This document shows, piece by piece, positions 16,780-24,383 of a DNA stretch of 62,204 nucleotides. The notes below the pieces were generated by a model. The model searched no databases. It had not been told where the DNA came from and worked only from the letters and a program-made list of their open reading frames with translations. How positions within the stretch are numbered: the stretch's first letter is position 1; the number at the start of each line of letters is the position of its first letter. The stretch comes from JAEYKI01 sp036679405 (GTDB lineage Bacteria; Bacillota; Clostridia; Christensenellales; Christensenellaceae), in the NCBI GenBank assembly GCA_036679405.1, contig JAVBVZ010000027.1:1-62204 (forward strand), read 5' to 3'. The position numbers and the translations under genes were made by a program.

Positions 16780-17739
16780 TCACTCCTTACATTCGCACGC
16801 TTCCCGGCAGGTTTCCAAATATTTCTCCGCCTGTGTTGCGGCAATCGCACCGTCCGCAGCGGCCGTCACAACCTGCCTCAAGCTTTTCATTCTTATATCT
16901 CCCGCCGCATACACGCCGGGTATATTGGTCTTCATATTCTCATCCGTTACAATGTAGCCGCAGTTCATTTCTATACCGTCGCCCAGCATTTCGGACATGG
17001 GGTGATACCCTACAAAGATAAAAACGCCGAAAGTTCCGTCTTCTTCGTTCGCAGCGATCTCCCTTGTCTCCCCGGTTTTTACATTTTTAACAACCATGGA
17101 TTCAAGAATATCTTCGCCCTTGAATTCTTCTACAACCGTATCCCACATAAAATCAAGCTTATCATTTGCAAAAGCCTTTTCCTGGATACACTTGCATGCC
17201 CTCAGTTCGTCCCTTCGGTGAATAATGGTCACTTTTCTTCCAAACTTGGTTAGGTATAGCGCCTCTTCCACTGCGGCGTCTCCACCGCCCACCACATAAA
17301 TATCAAAGTCCTCAAAAAACGCTCCGTCGCAGGTTGCGCAGTAAGAAACGCCCTTACCGGTCAGCGCTTCCTCTCCAGGGCAGCCAATGCGCCTCGGACG
17401 CGCGCCCGTCGCAACGATAACCGTTTTAGCGGCATATTCGGCTTTCATACCTTTCACGCGCTTGATATCGCCTTCCAGCACAACGCCGGTAATCGTATCT
17501 TTTTCAATCCTGGCGCCAAAGTTTTTTGCCTGGCGCTCCATCCGTTCCATAAGCGCTTGACCGGATTCACAATCCATGCCTCCAGGGTAATTCTCAATTT
17601 CGGAAGTGATCATGATCTGTCCGCCCACGCTGTCCTTTTCCAAGATCAAAGCATTCAGCCGGGACCTGCCCGCATAGATGCCTGCAGCCAGCCCTGCCGG
17701 GCCCGCTCCAATAATAATAATGTCGTATACCAACTCCAT
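16780..17739 (-). CDS. trxB: thioredoxin reductase
   Basis: This FAD enzyme uses NADPH, or a ferredoxin-linked variant of it, to reduce the adjacent thioredoxin, feeding electrons to GrdA. It has 319 residues from the ATG at 17739, which follows AGGTGATATT. Motifs are the N-terminal FAD fold IIIGAGPAGLAAGIYAGR, the redox pair CATC in SYCATCDGAFF, the second nucleotide fold VVGGGDAAVEEALYL, and the C-terminal GVYAAGDIR. A longer upstream frame lacks a binding site. It sits between the grdE-type gene and trxA in the order seen in grd operons. Confidence 0.96.
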   Translation of the reverse strand: MELVYDIIIIGAGPAGLAAGIYAGRSRLNALILEKDSVGGQIMITSEIENYPGGMDCESGQALMERMERQAKNFGARIEKDTITGVVLEGDIKRVKGMKAEYAAKTVIVATGARPRRIGCPGEEALTGKGVSYCATCDGAFFEDFDIYVVGGGDAAVEEALYLTKFGRKVTIIHRRDELRACKCIQEKAFANDKLDFMWDTVVEEFKGEDILESMVVKNVKTGETREIAANEEDGTFGVFIFVGYHPMSEMLGDGIEMNCGYIVTDENMKTNIPGVYAAGDIRMKSLRQVVTAAADGAIAATQAEKYLETCREACECKE

Positions 17740-17764
17740 AATATCACCTGTTGTCCGTATCGGT

Positions 17765-19075
17765 CTAGTAAGATTCCGCAAACAGTTTTCCGTGTCCCGA
17801 CTGATTGCCGGACAAATAAAAATGCGTCGTGGTATCAAACTCTATCGATTTCTCCGCAGGCGGGAAGAACCCGCCGGATTCTTTATTAAGGCGCATCACA
17901 TCGCCGCCGACCACCCTGTCCACATCAGGAAGGGTATAATGTTTTTCTATCGAACCGCCGCTGACAATCGCATCCGCTTCGGGTACGTCGTCTACCAGCA
18001 GGATCCCTTCGGTTCCATCTACGCCGCCAAACTCAAAAGTCAGCGTAGAAGCCTTGATGCCACTTTTTTCTGCAAACTGTATGGTCAGCATTCCGTCCAC
18101 CGCCGCATTTCCGCCGCCTTCCCAGGTCATGATAAGCCCGTTTGCATCCAGATATTTTGCCAGCTTCACATTAAAATGCGCGCATCTCTCTTTATGCCAA
18201 TTGGTAGGATTATGGCTGCGGCAAAAAATCACGCCCCGGAAATTAAGTGTCTTTCCGTGATTTTTATAAAGCTCCAACAAAACCGGATGGTTCGCGTGCA
18301 GGTATGTCGGCACCTTAAAGGCCGGCCATACGTAATTCCCGCTTACCACACATCCATCCAGCATTTCGTTCGGATGCAGCAGTGTCGGGACCAGATTGTC
18401 GATCGGAAGTCCGTAAAGATACGTATTTGCATACGGGCCCTGATTTTGGCACTGCCATACCAGTACAACATTGGGCAATTCCGGGTTTACTTCGTCAATA
18501 CTGAACTCTTCGCTGCGGTCGGCTTCAAGTTCTTTGGTCAGCGAAGCCAAATATGTGGAAATCTTGATGCCGATCAGCCGGATATTATTATCATACTCAA
18601 TGGAAGATTTATTCTCTACCAATTTGTACAAAATCACCAGATTAACGGTTTCGCTGAACGGGGTAAACCCTGCAATAGGCCCCTGCATATCCACAATCGC
18701 GTCGCGCGGGTATAAAAGCCCGCTGCTCGCGCTGGATTCATCCCATGGCAAAGCAGCGCTTTCCATCACGGTAAACCCGGACAAAAGATTAGTCACACCG
18801 TCTCCTACTGTTTCCGGGCTTCCAAAAAAGCCTGAATACTGCATTCCCTGGCCGCTCACCTTTACCATCGGCTGAATGGTGTCCAGCACATGAATGATCC
18901 GGGTATTCTCGCCCGGCTTCACAATCTCAAAATCAACGCTTTCAACCTCTTTTAAAAGAGGCGTAACAAGGTCGATCAGTTCCTGTTTATTAACGGTAAG
19001 GATGCCGTTTTCAAATGAAGTCTTGCTGCCAAAATCCGCATCTTTTACGTCAAAATATTGTCTTGTAAGATTCAT
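17765..19075 (-). CDS. Grd protein B, alpha-subunit homologue (GrdE/GrdG/GrdI family), without the cleavage cysteine
   Basis: This is the partner of the GrdB-type selenoprotein in the substrate-specific protein B. It has 436 residues, the family length. In glycine-specific GrdE the proprotein is cut at an Asn-Cys bond in a VSGN-C context and the new N-terminal Cys becomes the pyruvoyl group that binds the amine. Here the same place reads DGCVVSGNYVWPAF (about residues 240-252): Asn247 is followed by Tyr248. A cysteine occurs six residues earlier (Cys242), but not after an asparagine. Uncleaved forms of this subunit are known from betaine and sarcosine reductases, so specificity for an N-substituted substrate is inferred. 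The start ATG overlaps the grdB stop, so the two subunits are translationally coupled. Confidence 0.9.
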   Translation of the reverse strand: MNLTRQYFDVKDADFGSKTSFENGILTVNKQELIDLVTPLLKEVESVDFEIVKPGENTRIIHVLDTIQPMVKVSGQGMQYSGFFGSPETVGDGVTNLLSGFTVMESAALPWDESSASSGLLYPRDAIVDMQGPIAGFTPFSETVNLVILYKLVENKSSIEYDNNIRLIGIKISTYLASLTKELEADRSEEFSIDEVNPELPNVVLVWQCQNQGPYANTYLYGLPIDNLVPTLLHPNEMLDGCVVSGNYVWPAFKVPTYLHANHPVLLELYKNHGKTLNFRGVIFCRSHNPTNWHKERCAHFNVKLAKYLDANGLIMTWEGGGNAAVDGMLTIQFAEKSGIKASTLTFEFGGVDGTEGILLVDDVPEADAIVSGGSIEKHYTLPDVDRVVGGDVMRLNKESGGFFPPAEKSIEFDTTTHFYLSGNQSGHGKLFAESY

Positions 19076-20412
19076 TTGTCTCCCTCCTTACCTTCGTCAA
19101 CTGTAAATATCGTGGGTCCGGCAACATCCTGGGACAAGGCTTCCAGAGCCTTTAGCAAAATCTTATGCCGGTACGCTTTTTCACGCTCTAGCGGCAAATC
19201 CGGATCGCCTGCGGGCGACGTAAAATCTCCGCCGAATATAATACGGTTTGCGCCTACGTTGTAGGCAATGGATGTAAATCCTGTGATCAGGGCATTGGGG
19301 ATTCCCGCCCTGTCCAACTCTTTAGCGATCGTTGCACAGCAACGAGTACAGGTTCCTCACGTGGATGTCAGAATTGCTGCCTTCACCTGTTCGCTCATCA
19401 TCTCCGCAACCATTCTGCGCCCCATGTCTTTGCTGCTTTCAACATTCGTCCCCACACCGCAGGTGGAAAAGAAATTCTTATATGTCCCGCCAATTTTGCC
19501 TTCTTTTTCCAAAACGCGCATCTGGTCGAGCGGAATGAGGCGGTGAGGATCGTCGCTCGCAAAGGTCGTGTCATACCCGCCATGGATAGACTCGTACACG
19601 CCCTTATCCAATGATTCAAGGCCTGTCATATCATAACTGCCGTAATCGGTGGCAAATGCCTGACGGATTTTGTCCGGATTCCCTACCGGTACCAGGCCGC
19701 CGGTTGTAATCAGCGCAATCGTAGCCGTTCTAAGATCTTCCACTTTAGGTGCAGGCGGGACGATCTCAAAAGCGCGCAGCGGAACTTCGGTCAAATACGG
19801 CTTTCCGTTCAGTTTTGCAATCAGCATATCCGTTGCACGCTGGGCCGCAATTTTTTCGTTATATTCATTGTAGCGGTGCCCGGTCGGAAGATATCCTTCC
19901 AGCCTTGCCGGCCCTATCGGCTCTTTTTTTGCCAGCTTGAGTGCAAACTTTGCAAACGCCGGCAAAGAGCGGGACATTCCGGCTGCTGTTTCCCGGGTCG
20001 ACATAATATAGTTGTCCTTCACATACATGGCTACCGCGGGGTTTTCATGCCACATGCCGGTTACGCTCGGGATACCCAGTTCCTTTTTTACATAGTCGCA
20101 CATTTTTGCGCAGGCTACGCCGTACCGACCGGCATTGAATGCCGGTCCGGCCACAAACACATCCGGCTGGGCTTCCTCTATGATTTTTTTTATTTCCGGA
20201 AGAATACTCTTGAAATTTTCGTCGTCGTTGATAAAATTATCGCCGCAGACAATGATCTTTGTAACTTCCATCTCGCCCTGCCACAGCTTTTCAAGGCCTA
20301 TGGCAGGACCTTTTTTTTCCTCTAAAACGCTCAGCCCAATATCAGCCATCGTCTCGCCGCCTATCCCGGCGTAAAACTGATTGATATAATGTACTGCTTT
20401 TAGTTGCGCCAA
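19072..20412 (-). CDS. Grd protein B selenoprotein subunit (GrdB/GrdF/GrdH family), in-frame UGA
   Basis: This catalytic selenoprotein of substrate-specific protein B cleaves the C-N bond of the bound substrate. From a TTG at 20412 (AAGGAG eight bases upstream) the frame runs to an in-frame TGA at 19357-19359 (codon 352), then continues through GTCTRCCATIAKELDRAGIP to the stop at 19072. The Sec context ILTST-Sec-GTCTRCC is the GrdB-family redox motif. The region after it (TGFTSIAYNVGANRIIFGGDFTSPAGDP) differs from the glycine-type pattern I know, supporting another substrate. A GTG three codons earlier is an alternative start. The family is certain; GrdB, GrdF or GrdH cannot be settled from sequence alone. 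Confidence 0.94.
19330..19359 (-). other. UGA-Sec codon and candidate SECIS hairpin of the GrdB-type gene
   Basis: The TGA at 19357-19359 is followed on the minus strand, 12 bases later, by CGTTGC-TGT-GCAACG, a 6-bp stem with a 3-base loop (19330-19344). The distance and compact size fit bacterial SECIS elements recognised by SelB. The assignment as SECIS is inference from position. Confidence 0.65.
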
Positions 20413-20466
20413 TTCAAACACTCCTTTTCATTCATATTCCCAATGCTGTTTCGCAAAGGTACCCTC

Positions 20467-21042
20467 TTATGGAATCACATCCCGTCCGTAAGGAGGGCTC
20501 GACACAATCAGGATTTTTGCTTCGGTATCCTCCGTGAAAATCAAATGTTCCACATCGGAAGAAAACATCACCGAATCGCCCTGATTCAAGCGGTATTTTT
20601 CATCCTCCACAATCACCACAACTTCCCCTTCCACCGTCACAATCAATTCCTGCCCTTTGGCATGTTTATGAATGTTTTTTTCATTCGGCGAATGAGGCGG
20701 CAGCGTTACATAGCTCACCTGCAAATGGTTTGCTTCCTTAGACGTGATTACATTGTACACAATACCGTCTTCGCTCGTCTGGTCCTGTCCGTCGTCTTTA
20801 CGGATCAGGATCGTACCGTTGTTCTTGTTGTCCAAAAAATGGATCATGTCCACGCCAAAATATTTTGCAAGCCGCTGGAGATTCACAATGGAAATGGAAT
20901 GCTTCTCATTTTCCAGCCCAGACAGATAAGAATAGCTCATACCTGTATCTTCGGAAACCTGCTGCAAAGACAAATTTCTGATTTTTCTAAGTCTCCTGAT
21001 TTTCAGGCCAATATTAATTTCGCCGCTTTTTCCATTGTCCAT
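20467..21042 (-). CDS. XRE-family transcriptional regulator with C-terminal cupin domain
   Basis: This 191-residue regulator has an N-terminal Cro/CI-type helix-turn-helix (LKIRRLRKIRNLSLQQVSEDTGMSYSYLSGLENEKHSISIVNLQRLAKYF) and a C-terminal cupin barrel with metal- or ligand-binding histidines (NIHKHAKGQELIVTVEGEVVV and DSVMFSSDVEHLI). The architecture is that of the PuuR/HipB-cupin regulators, which often sense small amines, amino acids or aldehydes. The start at 21042 follows GCAGGAG; the upstream ATG at 21060 has no binding site. It lies between the aldehyde dehydrogenase and the grdB-type gene in one transcript and most likely controls that operon in response to its substrate. Confidence 0.92.
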   Translation of the reverse strand: MDNGKSGEINIGLKIRRLRKIRNLSLQQVSEDTGMSYSYLSGLENEKHSISIVNLQRLAKYFGVDMIHFLDNKNNGTILIRKDDGQDQTSEDGIVYNVITSKEANHLQVSYVTLPPHSPNEKNIHKHAKGQELIVTVEGEVVVIVEDEKYRLNQGDSVMFSSDVEHLIFTEDTEAKILIVSSPPYGRDVIP

Positions 21043-21070
21043 ATAGGTATACTCCTGCATTCTGACCGTA

Positions 21071-22561
21071 TTACACGGGAGGAACGCTCCCGTCGATCAT
21101 GTCGACAAACACGGTCTTTGATTTCATATATTTTGTGATTCCCGCCGTTCCGATTCCGCTTTCCTTCCAGCCGGTTCCGGGGGATTCGATCATGCCCTTG
21201 CTGAAATATGTATTCACATAAATCTGGCCGCTGCGGATCTGCTCGGCCACGCGCAGCGCACGTTTCACATTCTTGGAAAACACGCTTCCGGCCAGCCCAA
21301 ATTCAGTACCGTTAGCAAGATCAATCGCTTCTTCTTCCGTCTCAAAAGGCGTTACGCACAAAACGGGACCGAATATTTCCTCCTGGAAAATCTTCATGCC
21401 CGGCGTCACGTCCGCAAACACGGTTACCGGAACAAAATTTCCCTTGGCCAGTTCGGGATCGGTGTACGGCTCTCCGCCGCATATCAGCCGGGCCCCTTCT
21501 TCTTTGCCGCTTTCAATATAGCTCCACACCGTTGCCGCATGCTCTTTGGAAATCAGAGTGCTTAAATTAACGCCTTTTTCATAATCAAATCCGTCGCCCG
21601 GCACAAACTGTTCGCATTCGGCCTTTAATTTGGCCAAGAATTCTTCATAAATATTTTTATGCAAAATGAGCCGTGTGCCCGAAACGCATACCTGTCCGGA
21701 ATTCAATGTGAATCCAAATTTGGCCCATTTGACAGCTTCATCAATATCCACATCGTCAAAAACGATATTCGGGCTTTTGCCGCCCAGTTCCAGTTCAAGA
21801 TCTTTGATCGTGCCCGAAGACTTCTCCATCAGTTTCCTGCCCGTTTCCGTACCGCCGGTCAGTGCAACAATATCAACCAGACGGCTTTGAACCAGCAGGT
21901 CGCCCACTTCTCCGCCCGGGCCGGTCACAACATTCACTACCCCTGCCGGAAAACCTGCTTCGTGAAACACTTCCGCTAACAGAAGCATGCTCAGCGAAGC
22001 CTGACTCGAGGGTTTGACAACTACCGTATTCCCGGCAGCCAGTATGGTGGATATTTTCTGACATCCCATCATAAAAGGCCCGTTCCACGGAAGGATCTCT
22101 CCCACTACGCCGCAGGGCTGCCAAAGCACATAATTTAAATGCCCGGGTTCGGTCGGCACTACTTTGCCTTCCAGGCAGCGCGCTTTGCCGGCTGAAAACT
22201 CAAACGCATCCACGCTCATGGGCGCTTCATAATACAATGCGCTCATGTAAAGCTTGCCGCACTCCAGCGTTTCGGTCACGGCAAACTCCTCTTTTCTGGA
22301 TTCTAAAATTTCTCCCGCCTTCAAAAGAAGTTTACTTCTTTCTTTTGCGGACATTTTTCCCCACGGGCCCTTGTCATAAGCTTCCCTGGCTGCGCGGATC
22401 GCACGTTCGGCGTCGGCCGCGCTTCCCTTGTAAGCCTTGGCAAAAGGCTCGTTGTTCACCGGATTGATAACATCGAAAATCTTCCCGGTTTCCGAGGCTA
22501 CAAACTCACCATTGATATAAAGCTTGTAGGGTTCTTTTTTGATAAATGACAGCGGATTCAT
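21071..22561 (-). CDS. aldehyde dehydrogenase (NAD(P)-dependent)
   Basis: This 496-residue member of the ALDH superfamily oxidises an aldehyde to the acid. The NAD-binding segment PWNGPFMMGCQK, the glutamate region LELGGKSPNIVFDD, the catalytic cysteine in NSGQVCVSGTR and the C-terminal EEIFGPVL motif are all present. The overall pattern resembles betaine-aldehyde or aminoaldehyde dehydrogenases, though specificity cannot be read. GGGAGAAAACTGA precedes the ATG. As first gene of the grd block, just before the regulator and the orphan protein B, it could produce the acid that the reductase consumes, for example an N-substituted glycine from the matching aminoaldehyde. That coupling is inference. 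Confidence 0.94.
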   Translation of the reverse strand: MNPLSFIKKEPYKLYINGEFVASETGKIFDVINPVNNEPFAKAYKGSAADAERAIRAAREAYDKGPWGKMSAKERSKLLLKAGEILESRKEEFAVTETLECGKLYMSALYYEAPMSVDAFEFSAGKARCLEGKVVPTEPGHLNYVLWQPCGVVGEILPWNGPFMMGCQKISTILAAGNTVVVKPSSQASLSMLLLAEVFHEAGFPAGVVNVVTGPGGEVGDLLVQSRLVDIVALTGGTETGRKLMEKSSGTIKDLELELGGKSPNIVFDDVDIDEAVKWAKFGFTLNSGQVCVSGTRLILHKNIYEEFLAKLKAECEQFVPGDGFDYEKGVNLSTLISKEHAATVWSYIESGKEEGARLICGGEPYTDPELAKGNFVPVTVFADVTPGMKIFQEEIFGPVLCVTPFETEEEAIDLANGTEFGLAGSVFSKNVKRALRVAEQIRSGQIYVNTYFSKGMIESPGTGWKESGIGTAGITKYMKSKTVFVDMIDGSVPPV

Positions 22562-22860
22562 TCAGTTTTCTCCCTTCGTACCATTTAATAATTTTAATTG
22601 TAAATACGGATTGTGTTTCGCCTTTGAACTGATCGTTTAAATGTATTCACGATATTCTATAAATAATATATAATCCAATATAAATTATTTATGTACTAAA
22701 TATAACATAATGTAGTGTATTTTTCAATATTTTAAACGTATTTATTTTTTTTAGTTTAAAATAGTTTTCATTATGTTAATTTATTCAGCTTTCAAGGCTC
22801 CTCCTCTGCAAATCCAACCGCAAAAACCCTACGCTTTTTTTGTTTAGATTATACTATTAA
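22562..22860 (-). promoter_or_regulatory. promoter region of the ALDH-grd-sel block
   Basis: This very AT-rich region holds a -35 TTGAAA (22722-22727) and -10 TATATT (22699-22704), 17 bases apart on the minus strand. AACATAATG (22704-22712), inside the promoter spacer, and CATTATGTT (22769-22777) are exact inverted copies. A 12-base direct repeat, TTTAAAYGTATT, occurs at 22636 and 22731. These are candidate binding sites for the XRE-cupin regulator. The leader is about 130 bases. Confidence 0.5.
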
Positions 22861-22874
22861 TGATAAATGAAAGC

Positions 22875-22898
22875 AACCCGCTTTTAAAAAAGCGGGTT
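22875..22898. terminator. terminator after the molybdenum hydroxylase genes
   Basis: AACCCGCTTTT and AAAAGCGGGTT form an 11-bp stem at 22875-22898, 80 bases after the stop of the iron-sulfur subunit. Its position ends the heterocycle operon and separates it from the aldehyde dehydrogenase promoter. Confidence 0.65.
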
Positions 22899-22978
22899 TA
22901 TAGAAATCTTAACTTACTGAAACAATTTCAAATATAGGATTTTTTGCCGTTTGCACATGCTTTTTTCCGTTTTTTAGG

Positions 22979-23518
22979 TTATTCGTCCCCGCTATTTTCT
23001 TCGGATGCCATTTTTTTTGCCGCATCCTCAATCGCGTCAACAACCTGTTCTCTTTTTTCACTGGAAACGGATTCGATTGCATCCACAATCTGGTGATATC
23101 CCGTACAGCGGCAGACATTCCCGGAAATCGCCACCATAATTTCTTCCCGTGTAGGATGCGGGTTTTCATCCAGAAACGCCTTCGCAGTCATTAAAAACCC
23201 AGGCGTACAAAATCCGCATTGCAACGAAAAATGATCAACAAACGCCTGTTGAAGCGGATGAAGCTTACCATCTTTGGAAAGTCCCTCGGTAGTCGTAACT
23301 GATTTTCCCTCTACCGATGCCGCTAAAATCAAACAACTGTTAACGGCCTTGCCATCCAGGATGATCGTACATGCACCGCATTCTCCAATCCCGCAGCCTT
23401 CTTTTACACTTGTCAAATGCAATTCTTCCCGCAACACACGCAGAAGCGTTTCATGTGGATAAACCGAAACGCTTACCGCCTCATCATTCACAATAAAATT
23501 TACATTGATTTTTTCCAT
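22979..23518 (-). CDS. molybdenum hydroxylase, [2Fe-2S] subunit
   Basis: This small electron-transfer subunit of a xanthine dehydrogenase-family enzyme has 179 residues. The N-terminal plant-type [2Fe-2S] domain has CGIGECGACTIILDGKAVNSC. The C-terminal four-helix domain carries the second cluster with CGFCTPG and CRCTGYHQIVDAI. An acidic and lysine-rich tail of about 25 residues follows. It abuts the FAD subunit gene (0-base gap) and is the last gene of the cluster. The family includes xanthine, purine, nicotinate and CO dehydrogenases; this context favours a purine-like heterocycle. Confidence 0.94.
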   Translation of the reverse strand: MEKINVNFIVNDEAVSVSVYPHETLLRVLREELHLTSVKEGCGIGECGACTIILDGKAVNSCLILAASVEGKSVTTTEGLSKDGKLHPLQQAFVDHFSLQCGFCTPGFLMTAKAFLDENPHPTREEIMVAISGNVCRCTGYHQIVDAIESVSSEKREQVVDAIEDAAKKMASEENSGDE

Positions 23519-24379
23519 TTATTTCACCATTAAAGCTTCCTGAATACAGCGTTCGACCATAGTTTGGAGTACGGGCTCCTTATACTCGGTAGACCATCTT
23601 ACTCCGGTTATCTCCAACATTTCCAAAGCAGCCTGCCGACCAGCCGCCGCAATAATCATTTCATCCGGTTTTTTGCCAATTATCTCTTTCTCCGCATTTT
23701 TCATTCTGCGATGAACCGGAAACGCAGCACCTACCGCAATGCGGGCATTTTTTACCACGCTGTCTTCCCATTCCAAAATAGCCGAAGTGCTCATGCGCGA
23801 AATAGCAAGCGCTTTTCTTCTGCCCAATTTCACAAAAGATGAAGTTTCATTTTGCTTTAACCGAACAAAGGAAATCTCAGTCAGAATCTCGCCCGGTTCA
23901 AAAATATCTTTTCCAGGTAAAAAATCACAAATTGGCATCTGGCGGCTTCCTTTAGGCGAAGTTAAGGTCACTAGCGCATCCAGTGCTACTAAAGCGGCTG
24001 CTGAATCCGCACAAGGAGAGGCATTACATATATTGCCTCCTACCGTTCCCCGCACGCGTGTCTGTGGACCGCCAATCAGCGAACAGGCCCTGGCCAACAA
24101 CGGAGCCGCTTCCTGAATCAACGGAGACTTATGTATTTCGGCATGCGTCGTGAGCGCCCCAATCGTAACAATTCCGGATTTTTCCCTTACCCCAGACAGG
24201 CATTTAAGACCGCTGATGTCATAAACATATTCCATATCCTTCACATATGCGGTTTTCTCGCGAATATCAATCATTAAGTCAGTCCCGCCAGCCATAATTC
24301 GTGTTTTATCAGCATGTTGAGATAAAAACTCGAAAGCCTCTTCCAAACTGACCGCTTTTTTATATTGAAAACGAATCAT
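23519..24379 (-). CDS. molybdenum hydroxylase, FAD-binding subunit
   Basis: This FAD subunit passes electrons from the iron-sulfur clusters to NAD or another acceptor. It has 286 residues from the ATG at 24379, which follows a GGGGGGGTG site. FAD-binding motifs are AGGTDLMIDIREK and GGPQTRVRGTVGGNICNASPCAD, and the C-terminal CO-dehydrogenase flavoprotein domain follows. It is sandwiched between the catalytic and the [2Fe-2S] subunits, the usual XdhB place. A 22-codon upstream extension overlapping the catalytic subunit lacks a binding site and was not used. Confidence 0.94.
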   Translation of the reverse strand: MIRFQYKKAVSLEEAFEFLSQHADKTRIMAGGTDLMIDIREKTAYVKDMEYVYDISGLKCLSGVREKSGIVTIGALTTHAEIHKSPLIQEAAPLLARACSLIGGPQTRVRGTVGGNICNASPCADSAAALVALDALVTLTSPKGSRQMPICDFLPGKDIFEPGEILTEISFVRLKQNETSSFVKLGRRKALAISRMSTSAILEWEDSVVKNARIAVGAAFPVHRRMKNAEKEIIGKKPDEMIIAAAGRQAALEMLEITGVRWSTEYKEPVLQTMVERCIQEALMVK

Positions 24380-24383
24380 ATTT

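Noticed and set aside
19072..20412. Two separate ORFs in place of one GrdB-type protein
   Set aside because: The break is a single in-frame TGA in the GrdB-family Sec motif with a hairpin after it, so one selenoprotein is encoded.
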